Shown here in pieces: positions 33,156-42,300 of a stretch of 64,000 bases of DNA. Position 1 is the first letter of the stretch. Every line of letters starts with the position of its first letter. A program made the translations under genes and the position numbers. Under the pieces are notes generated by a model that worked only from the letters and a program-made list of their open reading frames with translations, made no database searches and had not been told where the DNA came from. The stretch is from CAZAPG01 sp964486935 (GTDB taxonomy: Bacteria > Chloroflexota > Anaerolineae > 4572-78 > J111): NCBI GenBank assembly GCA_964486935.1, contig CAZAPG010000007.1, forward strand, positions 1 to 64,000. Direction: 5' to 3'.

Positions 33156-33601
33156 TGGCAATTTTGAGCAGTAAATCGTTTGAGTTGTCTACCCCGCAAA
33201 CGCGGGCCAGGAAGGGGCCGCTGGTACGGGTGGAAATTTCGCCGGGCCGGTATGTGAAGATGCATGAGACGGACGCTGTGGCCCGGGGGTACATCAAGGC
33301 CAGGCCGCCGGCAGGCGATAAGGTGCTCAAGCCGGCCGGGGATAAAACGGTTCAGGGGTCGGGGTTCAGGGTTCAGGGTTCGGAGATCGGGGTTCAGGGT
33401 TCGGGTGATGAGTCGCAAAACTCTGAACCAAAAGATGATTTTACGATCATTGCCGGCGTAGGGCCGGCAACGGCCAGGGCCTTGCAGGCGCGGGGGATCG
33501 TCACATTCGAGCAGCTTCGCCAGGCCGGGGCCCTGGATTATGTGTCTGCGCAAGCGATGCAGGCCATCGAACAGTGGAGAAACCCTGATGAAGCCGATTG
33601 A
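33155..33601 (+). CDS. Phage protein with shared GPLVRVE module and C-terminal helix-hairpin-helix, 148 aa
   Basis: N-terminal module GPLVRVEISPGRYVKMHETD (about 21-40) is shared with the preceding protein. A linker rich in Gly/Ser/Val/Gln (about 65-90) is encoded by eight heptamer repeats. The C-terminal 50 residues (IIAGVGPATARALQARGI, then TFEQLRQAG) form a helix-hairpin-helix unit of the kind that binds DNA backbone. The linker apparently arose by repeat expansion between two domains. Confidence 0.7.
   Translation: MAILSSKSFELSTPQTRARKGPLVRVEISPGRYVKMHETDAVARGYIKARPPAGDKVLKPAGDKTVQGSGFRVQGSEIGVQGSGDESQNSEPKDDFTIIAGVGPATARALQARGIVTFEQLRQAGALDYVSAQAMQAIEQWRNPDEAD
33349..33404. repeat. Eight heptamer repeats inside a phage gene
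   Basis: Consecutive 7-mers: GGTTCAG, GGGTCGG, GGTTCAG, GGTTCAG, GGTTCGG, AGATCGG, GGTTCAG, GGTTCGG. They are translated in frame as a Gly/Ser/Val/Gln linker between two domains. Confidence 0.88.
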
Positions 33602-33899
33602 CCACCAATTTACCAATGTAACCCTCAACGCCCCGGCCGGCCAGGAAGATGAGATTTTGCCCCTGCGGGTCTGGACCGATGGGGAGCAGTGTATCTCTTG
33701 CTGGCAGATGGGGTGGCGCGAGCGGCTATCCGCGCTGGTATTTGGGCGGGTATGGCTGTCGGTTTTGAGCGGGCGCACCCAGCCACCGGTCTGGTTGATG
33801 GCGACGCGGGAAGCGTTGAAAGAAGCTCATCAAACTTCGCAGGAGAAGAAATGGCTAACTTTGCTACGGTTGAGGACATCGAGGCTTTTCTCCAGATAG
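33588..33899 (+). CDS. Conserved-looking phage protein, 103 aa
   Basis: Compact protein reading LPLRVWTDGEQCISCWQMGW, then RLSALVFGRVWLSVLSG and PPVWLMATRE. This pattern (hydrophobic strands with Trp and a cis-Pro-like PPVWL end) recalls small proteins common in siphovirus head-connector regions, but no function is assigned. The ATG overlaps the end of the previous gene by 14 bases, and its 3' end overlaps the connector gene by 49 bases. Confidence 0.65.
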   Translation: MKPIDHQFTNVTLNAPAGQEDEILPLRVWTDGEQCISCWQMGWRERLSALVFGRVWLSVLSGRTQPPVWLMATREALKEAHQTSQEKKWLTLLRLRTSRLFSR

Positions 33900-34462
33900 A
33901 AATCTCGACGGTGGAGCAAGTTGACTCGGCGCAGCGGGCGCTGACGGAGGTGACGGCGGCCATTCGCAATTATTGCCACCAGTTTCTGGAGAAAGTCGAG
34001 GATGAGACAATCAACCTCGACTCGACGGGTGGGGCGCGGCTGTTCTTGCCGGAGTTGCCGGTCATTGAGGTCTCCGTCGTCATCGAGGATGGTCAGGCGC
34101 TGGCGGTAGATGACGATTACAAATTGGGGCAGTACGGCATTTTGCACCGCGTGGGCCGCAAATGGGCCAGCGGCGTGCAAGTCATCGCCATCACCTACTC
34201 GCACGGCTACGAGCCGATTCCGGATGAAATCATCGCCGTGGCTACCCGGGCAGCGGCCAGGGGCTACCAGGCCGGGTTGCGGGCGGCAAACGACGACGCG
34301 GTGGTGGGGGTGCAGGCCAAATCGCTGGGTGATTTCTCGGTGAGTTATGGCAGCGAGCACGGCGGCGGCAGCGGCGAGGGCGTGATGGGAGCCTCGGCGG
34401 CAAGGATGTTGTTGATGAGCGAGAAGGATATGCTCGACAAGTATCGGATTAAGCGAGCGTAA
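33851..34462 (+). CDS. Head-tail connector/adaptor protein, 203 aa
   Basis: Helical N-terminus (FATVEDIEAFLQIEI, AQRALTEVTAAIRNYC) followed by a beta insert (LFLPELPVIEVSVVIED) and helices RAAARGYQAGL. This layout is that of gp6/gp15-type adaptors, which form the ring below the portal. AGGAG lies five bases before the ATG. Position between the head genes and the stopper agrees with the conserved siphovirus order. Confidence 0.8.
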   Translation: MANFATVEDIEAFLQIEISTVEQVDSAQRALTEVTAAIRNYCHQFLEKVEDETINLDSTGGARLFLPELPVIEVSVVIEDGQALAVDDDYKLGQYGILHRVGRKWASGVQVIAITYSHGYEPIPDEIIAVATRAAARGYQAGLRAANDDAVVGVQAKSLGDFSVSYGSEHGGGSGEGVMGASAARMLLMSEKDMLDKYRIKRA

Positions 34463-34463
34463 A

Positions 34464-34814
34464 ATGACTGTTTTTCAAAGCTTGCTCAATCATGAATTTA
34501 CCATTTCGCGGCGCAGGCGTAGCCCGGATGGGCGGGGCGGCTGGGCGATTGATTACGCAGAGATCGGGACGGCGCGGGGGCGCATCCGGCCAGCATCGAG
34601 CCGGGAGCGGGAGGCGGCCCGGCAAGAGGAACGGGAGATTACCCACGTGCTCTACGTGGCGGCGGGGACGGACATTCGCCGCGGCGACCAGGTAGACCTG
34701 GGAGATTTGTCGGTCGAGGTTCAGGCCGTCCGCGAGCCATCGCAGGCCGGGGAACACCTGGAGGTTGATTGCCGGGAACGGCAGCCGGAGGCGTCGCTGG
34801 AAGAGGGTAGTTAG
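34464..34814 (+). CDS. Head-closure (stopper) protein, SPP1 gp16-like, 116 aa
   Basis: Small beta-barrel head-tail joining protein: FTISRRRRSPDGRGGWAIDY, GRIRPASSREREAARQEER and VLYVAAGTDIRRGDQV are the usual blocks of this family. It caps the connector after DNA packaging. It follows the adaptor gene by one base and abuts the next gene. Confidence 0.85.
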   Translation: MTVFQSLLNHEFTISRRRRSPDGRGGWAIDYAEIGTARGRIRPASSREREAARQEEREITHVLYVAAGTDIRRGDQVDLGDLSVEVQAVREPSQAGEHLEVDCRERQPEASLEEGS

Positions 34815-35180
34815 GTGTCAAACATCAAATCGTGGTCGCCGGAGCAGTTGAAAAAGAAAATTATGGACGACCTGGTAGCCAACGGCGAGATTGCCGGCAA
34901 GTTTGTAGAGACGGACGCCCGGCGGCGGCTGGTGTCCATTAAAGAGCCGGAATGGGGCGCGGGATATCGCCAGAAATTGGTGGCCCGGTTGCTGCGCAAC
35001 GAGGTGGAGCGCGGGTTTAATGAGGTGGTAATCAGGGTTGGCGTGGCGGTGAGCAACGAGGCCCGACATCACGGATTTTACATCGAGATGGGCAGTTCGA
35101 CCGCCCCGGCGCAGCCGTTCTTGCGTCCGGCGGTATTTGAGAACGGCCGCAAAATTGTAGCGTTGTTGGCGGGTAAATGA
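34815..35180 (+). CDS. HK97 gp10-like tail-completion protein, 121 aa
   Basis: A charged N-terminal helix is followed by EARHHGFYIEMGSSTAPAQP and FLRPAVFENG, the hallmark C-terminal segment of gp10-type neck/tail proteins. The start is GTG, immediately after the previous stop. It overlaps the tail-terminator gene by four bases. Confidence 0.88.
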   Translation: MSNIKSWSPEQLKKKIMDDLVANGEIAGKFVETDARRRLVSIKEPEWGAGYRQKLVARLLRNEVERGFNEVVIRVGVAVSNEARHHGFYIEMGSSTAPAQPFLRPAVFENGRKIVALLAGK

Positions 35181-35590
35181 GCATCTTGACAGCAGCAATC
35201 TACGACAAGCTGGCCGGCGACACGACGCTGGTCGATTTGCTATCTACCTACAAGGGCAGCCCGGCCATTTTTACCACCGACCCGGCGCCGGGGGACGCGA
35301 CGCTGCCCTTTATTGTGACCGCCGGCGAGGTGAGCCAGGCGCCGTTTGATACCAAGACGACGCGCGGGCGGGATTTGATCAGGGATGTGCGCTGTTACGC
35401 GGCGGCGGACGGGAGCGCGGTGGTCATCGAGGCGATTGCGGAGCGGGTGCGGGCGCTGCTGCACCGGCAGCCGCTCAACATCAACGGCTTCAAATGGATT
35501 TTATCCAATGTATCCGGCCCGATTGTGGCCGATGAACGCGACGTGTACGGTCGAGTTATCAGCGTGAGCCTGATAGCCACAGAATTATAA
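35177..35590 (+). CDS. Tail-terminator protein (gpU/DUF3168-like), 137 aa
   Basis: Alpha/beta protein with AIYDKLAGDTTLVDLL, PFIVTAGEVSQAPFDTKT and DVRCYAAADGSAVVIEAIAERVRALLH in order; the usual DUF3168 blocks. It caps the tail tube at the head-proximal end. Located exactly before the major tail protein, as in HK97-like phages. Confidence 0.85.
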   Translation: MSILTAAIYDKLAGDTTLVDLLSTYKGSPAIFTTDPAPGDATLPFIVTAGEVSQAPFDTKTTRGRDLIRDVRCYAAADGSAVVIEAIAERVRALLHRQPLNINGFKWILSNVSGPIVADERDVYGRVISVSLIATEL

Positions 35591-35621
35591 ACAATGAATT
35601 TTAGTTTCAGGAGGCGTAAAA

Positions 35622-36029
35622 ATGGGAATGAGTGGCACTAATTTATTGCTGTTGGCCAACACCGGCACGGCTGAAACGCCGGTGTACGAGGCGGTTGGCA
35701 GCCAGCGAGACGCGACGATAGAGGAAAGCTCGGACACGATTGACATCTCGAACAAGAGCAGCCGGGCGCAGCGGGTTTTGCCGGGCCGGTTTTCAGGTTC
35801 GATATCGCTGGACGCGCTGTACGTGCCCAACGACGCGGCCTACCTGGCCCTGCGGAAAGCAAACAGAGATGGCGAGCTAATCCTGGTGGCGCGCGAGCTG
35901 GAGGGCGTGGTGCAGGAGATTGTGAGCGCCAAAATAGACTCGATATCCGAGGCGTTCCCGGACCAATCGGAGGCAACGATCAGCGTATCGCTGACGATTG
36001 ACGGCTTCTGGCAGGAGGTTGGCAGTTAA
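35622..36029 (+). CDS. Major tail tube protein, 135 aa
   Basis: TP901-1-like tube protein: NLLLLANTGTAETPVYEAVGS, DTIDISNKSSRAQRVLPGRFSGS split in blocks, then SISLDALYVPNDAAYLALRKA, and ATISVSLTIDGFWQEVGS at the end. It polymerises into the tail tube. AGGAGG precedes the start; the stop overlaps the ATG of the chaperone gene by one base. Confidence 0.9.
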   Translation: MGMSGTNLLLLANTGTAETPVYEAVGSQRDATIEESSDTIDISNKSSRAQRVLPGRFSGSISLDALYVPNDAAYLALRKANRDGELILVARELEGVVQEIVSAKIDSISEAFPDQSEATISVSLTIDGFWQEVGS

Positions 36030-36421
36030 TGGCCGGCGCGCGAGGCGAAGGGATTATCGAGGCCGGCGGGCGGGAGGTGCGGGTTTTGTTTACCAACCGG
36101 GCGCTGGCGGACTTTGAGCGACAGACCGAGAAATCAATCATCGGCGCGACGCAGGGGTTTTTGGACGGCCGCTCCGGAATGACCGAACTGGCGCACCTGC
36201 TGCGGGCCGGCATGGAGGCGGCCCGGCGCGACGCGCGAGAGCCGGGCCGGGTCATCCATCTGAAAGAAGCCTACCAGGTGCTGGACCAGGTCGGCTTTGG
36301 GGCGGTGATGCAGGTGGTGCTGGAGGCGGTATCGGCGGTGCTGGGCTACAACGCCGAGAACGAGGATGAGAGCGCCCAGGACGAAAGCGAAAAAAACGCA
36401 AACAGCGCCTCGGGGAATTAG
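36029..36421 (+). CDS. Tail assembly chaperone (gpG-type), 130 aa
   Basis: Cytoplasmic chaperone that coats the tape measure during tail assembly. Helical with REVRVLFTNRALADFERQTE, RSGMTELAHLLRAGMEAARRD and FGAVMQVVLEAVSAVLGY. Its acidic C-terminal tail (ENEDESAQDESEKNANSASGN; cited in part) contains a canonical -1 slippery heptamer at 36391-36397. Most ribosomes end at 36421; a fraction is expected to shift and continue to 36753. Confidence 0.92.
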   Translation: MAGARGEGIIEAGGREVRVLFTNRALADFERQTEKSIIGATQGFLDGRSGMTELAHLLRAGMEAARRDAREPGRVIHLKEAYQVLDQVGFGAVMQVVLEAVSAVLGYNAENEDESAQDESEKNANSASGN

Positions 36422-36434
36422 ACCTCGAGGCGCT
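36391..36434 (+). promoter_or_regulatory. Programmed -1 ribosomal frameshift signal
   Basis: Slippery heptamer A AAA AAC in the zero frame (36391-36397), a 6-nt spacer GCAAAC, then a stem-loop 36404-36434: AGCGCCTCGGGG pairs with CCTCGAGGCGCT (12 bp, one G-U) around loop AATTAGA. The zero-frame stop TAG lies at the loop edge. Slippery site, spacing and stem all match known -1 frameshift signals. Confidence 0.93.
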
Positions 36435-36753
36435 ATTGCAGCAGGCGCTCCGCAGTGGGCTGGCCGTGGCGGAATTTTGGGAGATGACGCCGCGGGAAAC
36501 ATACATGGCCATCGAGGCGGCCGGCTGGCGCGAAAATCAACGCTTACGGCAGCGGATGTCGATGGCCTGGCTGACGGCGGCGCTGGGCCGACAGAAACGT
36601 ATGCCATCGTTGAAATCGCTGCTGGCGCGATCCAAACCGGCGCGGAAGTTGAGCGGCCAGGAGCTGCGCCGGCGGCGGCAAGAGTTTGGCGAGATGGCCA
36701 CGGCGGAGAATGTTAAACGAATTAATGAGCAGGCGGCAAAGGCTAGTAAATGA
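36397..36753 (+). CDS. Frameshift-encoded C-terminal extension of the tail assembly chaperone (gpGT-type)
   Basis: This -1 frame has no independent need for a start: it continues the gpG frame after the slip, reading RKQRLGELDLEALLQQALRS, then VAEFWEMTPRETYMAIEAAGW. The fused product runs 36029-36753 and is 241 aa. The T part of gpGT proteins contacts the tail tube protein in lambda. It ends in a basic helix (GQELRRRRQEFGEMATAEN). The stop overlaps the tape-measure start (ATGA). Confidence 0.9.
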   Translation, partial: RKQRLGELDLEALLQQALRSGLAVAEFWEMTPRETYMAIEAAGWRENQRLRQRMSMAWLTAALGRQKRMPSLKSLLARSKPARKLSGQELRRRRQEFGEMATAENVKRINEQAAKASK

Positions 36754-39017
36754 GTAGCCAATTAGGTGAGGCGTTTGTCCCCATCCGGGCGACGCTGGAC
36801 AAATTAGACGGCGATTTGAAGCAGGCGCGCTCTAAGATAGAGGGCGCACTGGGCGCCGTGAGCGCCAATGTGCAGAAAATTGGCGGCCTGGCGCTGACCG
36901 GGGCTGCGGCCGGTATTCTGGGGATTGGAGCGGCGGCGGTAGCGGCGGGGACGGCTAGCCTGTCAGCATTTATTCCATTTGAGCAGCAAATGAATGAGGT
37001 GTTCACGTTGTTGCCCGGCATCTCTAAAGATGCAATGGACGAGATGACCGACCAGGTGATAGGATTTTCCAAAGAGTTTGGCGCGCTACCTAACGAGGTT
37101 GTTCCCGCGCTATACCAATCTATTTCAGCTGGCGTGCCGGCCGATAATGTTTTTAGCTTTCTCGAAACGGCGCAGAAAGCCGCAATTGGCGGCGTGACTG
37201 AACTAGAGACGGCGGTGGACGGCATTAGCTCGGTGGTGAACGCCTATGGCGCAGACGTGATTGACGCGGCCAGGGCCAGCGATCTGATGTTCACCGCCGT
37301 CAAACTCGGCAAAACCGATTTTGAACAATTGTCCGGCTCTTTGTTTAACGTGATTCCCACGGCCGCATCGCTGGGGGTTGAATTTGGCGATGTGACTGCG
37401 GCTCTGGCCTCGCTGACGGCTCAGGGGACGCCGACCAGTGTAGCCACAACACAGATGCGCCAGCTTTTTGTGGAGTTGTCGAAATCGGGCGGAGAGGCCG
37501 CGCAGATTTTTGAAGAAATGGCCGGCGTCACATTTAAGGAATTTATTGCCCAGGGCGGCAACACGGCGGACGCCCTGGCGATTATGGAGCAGGCAGCGCA
37601 GGCATCGGGTATAGGTATTAACGATTTATTCAGCAGCGTCGAGGCCGGCAACGCGGCCCTGGGTTTGACCGGGAAAGGATCGGAGACATACGCTGCCAAC
37701 CTGGACGCGATGGCCAACAGCGCGGGGGCGACCGATACCGCTTTTGAGACAATGGACAAGGGCCTGGGCCGCGCCATCGAGCGGCTGAAGGCGTTTGGTT
37801 CCACGGCGCTATTGCAAGTTGGCGACTCGCTTGGCGGGTTAGCGGGCAAAGTTTTAAATGTTGCCGAGGGCGCGCTGCCAAAAATCCAGGAGGTTTTGGA
37901 TACCTATGTTACGCCGGCGGTGGAAACAGTCACCGGCGTGATCGGGTCGTTTATCACCAATCTCCAGGAAGGCCAAGCTCCCCTGGACGCCTTTATCGGG
38001 GCCATCGAGGGTTTGGCCCCGCCGGGGGTGGTGGATTTTCTGGTCTCGCTGCGCGACGAGATATTACCGGGGCTATCGGCCTGGTTTGCAGAGAACGTGC
38101 AGCCCATTGTGGATATGGCGACCGAGTTCGTTAGCTGGAAGGATATTTTAATTGCCCTGGGGATTGCCATTGCCGCGGTGGTGCTGCCGGCGCTGTACGG
38201 CATTGTAACGGCGGCGGCGCCGGTGATTGCGACGGGCCTGGCCCTGGTGGCGATTATCTCTCTGGCCCGGAACGCCTGGGAGAACGACTGGGGGGGTATC
38301 CGCAGCGCGGTAGCCGGGGCGATTGACGACCTACAACCCTACTGGGAGCGGCTTAAAGAGGCGCTGAACGAATTTTGGCAGGAGCTGGTGCCGGCGCTGC
38401 AAGAGGTGTGGCAAACGCTGGTAGATGTGTGGCAAAGCGAGTTGCAGCCGGCTCTTTCCGATTTGTGGACCGCCTTGCAAGATTTGTTTGAGGCGCTAGG
38501 GTTTGGTGTGGAAGATACGGATTATTTGTCGGCGGCCCTGGGGTTTCTGAAAATAGCCCTGGCCTTTGTGCTGTTTTACATTGATATGCTTTCGCCAACC
38601 CTTGAATTTTTTGCGGGCCGGATCAAGAACAGCATTGATCAGGTCAAGATGCTCGTAGAATTTTTGACCAGCCTGAAGCGAGCCGTAGACGCGGCGATTG
38701 AGCCATTCAAACGGCTGGCAGGGAAGATTGGGGATTTGATAGAGCGGGCCACCGGCCTGCCGGATTGGCTGATACCGGGCAGCCCGACGCCGTTTGAGCG
38801 CGGACTGCGGGGGATTGGCCAGGCGATCAACGCTATGCCGGATTTGGAGTTCAATATCCCCAATTTCTCCCCGGGAGAAGAGACCCTGGCGGCAGCGGGG
38901 GCAGGCGGCCCGATCGGGCCGGTTGAAATTCGCATCGATGGGGCGCGCGAGCCGCAGGCGGTGGCCCGGGCGGTGCGGACCGAGCTCGAGCGGCTGTTCG
39001 GCCAGGCTCGCGGGTAA
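36750..39017 (+). CDS. Tape measure protein, 755 aa
   Basis: Sets tail length and is ejected with the DNA. It has the usual TP901-type core (GAAAGILGIGAAAVAAGTAS, FEQQMNEVFTLLPGISKDAM, LSGSLFNVIPTAASLGVEF, LTAQGTPTSVATTQMRQLF), a hydrophobic membrane-inserting stretch (ILIALGIAIAAVVLPALYG, then VIATGLALVAIISLA) and coiled or helical C-terminal parts. At about 0.15 nm per residue the tail would be near 113 nm, a rule-of-thumb estimate. Confidence 0.93.
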   Translation: MSSQLGEAFVPIRATLDKLDGDLKQARSKIEGALGAVSANVQKIGGLALTGAAAGILGIGAAAVAAGTASLSAFIPFEQQMNEVFTLLPGISKDAMDEMTDQVIGFSKEFGALPNEVVPALYQSISAGVPADNVFSFLETAQKAAIGGVTELETAVDGISSVVNAYGADVIDAARASDLMFTAVKLGKTDFEQLSGSLFNVIPTAASLGVEFGDVTAALASLTAQGTPTSVATTQMRQLFVELSKSGGEAAQIFEEMAGVTFKEFIAQGGNTADALAIMEQAAQASGIGINDLFSSVEAGNAALGLTGKGSETYAANLDAMANSAGATDTAFETMDKGLGRAIERLKAFGSTALLQVGDSLGGLAGKVLNVAEGALPKIQEVLDTYVTPAVETVTGVIGSFITNLQEGQAPLDAFIGAIEGLAPPGVVDFLVSLRDEILPGLSAWFAENVQPIVDMATEFVSWKDILIALGIAIAAVVLPALYGIVTAAAPVIATGLALVAIISLARNAWENDWGGIRSAVAGAIDDLQPYWERLKEALNEFWQELVPALQEVWQTLVDVWQSELQPALSDLWTALQDLFEALGFGVEDTDYLSAALGFLKIALAFVLFYIDMLSPTLEFFAGRIKNSIDQVKMLVEFLTSLKRAVDAAIEPFKRLAGKIGDLIERATGLPDWLIPGSPTPFERGLRGIGQAINAMPDLEFNIPNFSPGEETLAAAGAGGPIGPVEIRIDGAREPQAVARAVRTELERLFGQARG

Positions 39018-39021
39018 CAGG

Positions 39022-39387
39022 ATGAGCTATATTACTCTGGATGGGAAGCGGTACCACACGGTTTCGCTGGAGAGCCGGCGCAAAAAGAGCCAGTCTACGG
39101 GGGTAAGCCTCAGCGGCAAAACGCTCTCGCAAACCTTCGCTTTTACGGATATGGCGTTTGTGGCCAAATTGCGGGTTTACCACAACGAGAGCGACCCCAA
39201 TTACGGCGACCTGGACGACCTGCGGGCGGCTTACGCGCAGGTTTACGTGCCCTTTGTGGACCTGGCCGGCTCGCCGTCTATTGACGTATTTATTGAGGGG
39301 GAATTGCCGGAGATGGATGATTTGAACCGGTCGCACCCCGGCGCGCCGCTGGAGATAACCCTGGCGCTGCGGAAACGGCAGGTGTAG
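39022..39387 (+). CDS. Small tail protein, 121 aa
   Basis: Beta-rich protein beginning MSYITLDGKRYHTVSLES with SGKTLSQTFAFTDMAFVAKL and ending GAPLEITLALRKRQV. Its place between tape measure and the large tip protein suggests a distal-tail or tube-tip component. The ATG follows the tape-measure stop by four bases; the next gene starts directly after its stop. Confidence 0.7.
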   Translation: MSYITLDGKRYHTVSLESRRKKSQSTGVSLSGKTLSQTFAFTDMAFVAKLRVYHNESDPNYGDLDDLRAAYAQVYVPFVDLAGSPSIDVFIEGELPEMDDLNRSHPGAPLEITLALRKRQV

Positions 39388-42300
39388 ATGGCGCGGACAT
39401 TGAGCGCGGCCTTGACCGCTGAAATGAATAGCCTGGAGCGGACGCCCTACGGCGAGCTGACAGCGGAGCGATGGCTGCCCAAGTGGACGGCCCGGATTAG
39501 CGGGCTGTCCGGCGGCAAGCTGGAGCAGTACGCTCACGGCCACGCGGCGGCCGTGGCCGCAGACGCCAACGGCGCCGGCGAAGATATCCTCTTTAGAGCC
39601 AGGTCGGGCAGCTTTGCCAACCCCCAGGATGGAAAATTGTATATCAGCATTGTGAAGGGCGCGGACCTGGCCGCCCCGGCCACGTGGGATGGTTTGTGGA
39701 CGGACACGGGCGTAACCGGCCTGATGCACCCGGCCTGGAGCAACAACAGCGGGGCGGCCTATGGCGGCTCGATAGCGGCGGCGGTCTGGAACAACGCCGG
39801 CACGTGGACGGGCCGCGTTTTTTATATTGTGGCCTCGACCGGCGCTTTGGTACACCGGGATTACAACCTGGCCACCGGCGCGGCTATTGGCGGGGCGACC
39901 ACGATTGCCACCCTGGGCGCGGGCAATTTGGCCAGCATGCAGATTGGGGCCTGCAAACAGGATGAGATATTTGCGCTGTTCACCGGCCAGGTAGAGGCCA
40001 GCCAGGCCGGCTGGCAAAAGCCGATTTACGGCACGCTGGTGCGGCGCTACGCCTACTCTGGTAGCTGGAGCCTGGATGGTTACACCTTTCCTTACCACAC
40101 CCTGATGGAGGGGCACGCCGTAAAGGACAACCTGGATTACGACGCGGCCAGCACCGGTACGGTGGCCCAATGGGGCAAGCGGCCCTGCGGCGGCCTGGCA
40201 GTCAATGAGATAGACGCCAACACGGTGGCGGTGACGTTTGGGGCCATCCACTGGCGGCGGCGCGGCTATTGGACCCACAACGCGGGACTGCGCTCTTTTA
40301 TTTATCACCGCGATAGCGGCTGGTGGGAGCCGGGGGCGGAGGTGGACCGGGCCGATTTTACGGACGGGCAGCGGCTGCACCTGCCGGTGTTTGCGCGGGG
40401 TTGCCAGGTGGGCGGCAACAATATTGTGGTTTGGAGCCGGCTGAGGGAGCCGGCCGATTTTCAGCAGAGCAATAGCGCGCCCGTTATCGCCCGGCTGCGG
40501 GAGGTGGTTTGGGCCAAATTGTCCGGCGATGGCTCACACCTGACCCATTTTGAGCGCCTTGGCGACCAGGATAACCTGACCGCGGCGGCGATGGTGGAGA
40601 TAAACCACGGCGGCAACCAAACATTATACGCCGTCGGCTGGCGCTCGGTATACGAGAGCGAGATGGCGGCGGCGGTGGGGTCGGTGGATACGCCGCTGTT
40701 GGACTTGGCCGATTATGCCACCGGCTGGAGCGCGGATTGGAACAACCGGCTGGGGATGCGAGTAGACGCCGACCTGTTCGACCCCTCGCCGGCGCATGCC
40801 GGCACGCTGGAGAAGGGGTTGCTGGTGCGGGCCAGATTTGGCATCCCGACCGAGACGGTGCAGGTAGCCCAGGGCTGGATAGACCAGATTACCCCCAGCC
40901 TGGATGCCGGAAAGGACGGCCTGAGCGAGTCGGCCGCGATCAACGCCCGGGCGGACCTGATGCTGCAAAATACGGTGGCCGAGGCCCTGGGCGACGAGCT
41001 GGCGCACAACCATATTTTTATCGCGCCAACAGACCCCATTAAGCACGTGGCCATTAACAAGGGCGTTTGGCAGGTGGCCAGCATGAATTGGCCCAACAAG
41101 TTTTTTGCCGGCGAGTTTGGGGCGCTCAACGGCCGGGCCTGCTACCGGCTGAAATCGTTTCCCTTTGCCCAGACCGGGGGCGACCTGCTCCAGCAGTATA
41201 AGGGCAGCTGGTTTAAGGATATTACCTGGCTGGGGTTGCCGCCCCGGGTAGAGGGGGCCATTGAGGCGTCGGTACGGTTTGGCGACGACAACAATATTGG
41301 CAATTTCAATTTCAAGGCGGCCGACGGCAACCAGGTTTACGCTACCCCCGTCTGGTCCAACGGGGTCATTACGCGCATCGACTGGCGCACGGGCGGGTAT
41401 GGCGGTTCGATCTGGAATACGGTTTACCAATATGCGGTGATGGCCGGCCTGATTTGCCATGCGCCAGAGACAGGCCGAAAGTATGCCTTTGTCTGGGAGC
41501 ACCAGAGCAATTTTGCCAGCAGCAGCCACACGGATGACACCTGGACCGGTGAAAATTTTGACCGGGCAACCTACAGCGTGACCGGCTCCAACCGGCTCTA
41601 TCTGCTGGTATCGGATTACTCCGGGGGCAATTGGGTGCACAAAGATGTGGCCACCCTGAGCGCCACCGGCCTGACGCCGGGCAAGCCGGCCGATTTGCGG
41701 ATGCAGGTGGTCGGTGGGACGATTTACTGCTTTTATCGCTACCATTCGACCGGCGCGCCGAACCTGTGGCGGCTGGCGTTTAGCCACAAAAGCGGCCGGT
41801 TTGGAGCCAGCCAGTTTGGGATCATTGGCCGGGGGCACGGCGGGATTGTGTGGGACGCGCTGAGAAATGGCGAGAATTACATCAAGCGGACCATCAACGA
41901 GGTGGATTTTTGGAATATTCATCTCTCGGACGCGGTGGTGGACCGGACAATGGAGGAGCATTTGCGGCGGCGCTGCTGGCAGGGCTGGACGGAGACCAGG
42001 TTTACGGCCAAGGTGGAGGAGGCCAGCCGGGCAGTGAACGCCGGCGCGTTCTATAGCTACGGTACGCCGGCCACCAACCCGACGCTGACCTTCAAGGTGA
42101 GCATCCCGGCCAACACCAACGAGGCCGGGGTGTTTGTCCGCGGGGTGGACAGCGGCACGACCAATGATTGCGTGAAAATAGGGCTGGTGGCGCACAGCAC
42201 GGCCAACAGCGGCGGCTCAACCGTGAATTATTACGCGGTCAAGCGGCGCTTCAGCGGCGGGGCAGAGGTGACATCGGCCCGGGCCTACAGCCCGGCGCCG

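Noticed and set aside
33349..33404. CRISPR array
   Set aside because: Seven-base units without spacers; no cas genes in the window.
38851..42195. Two leftward open frames of over 500 codons opposite the tail genes
   Set aside because: They are antisense to large structural genes, interrupt the operon direction, and their products are Arg/Ala/Gly-rich without motifs.
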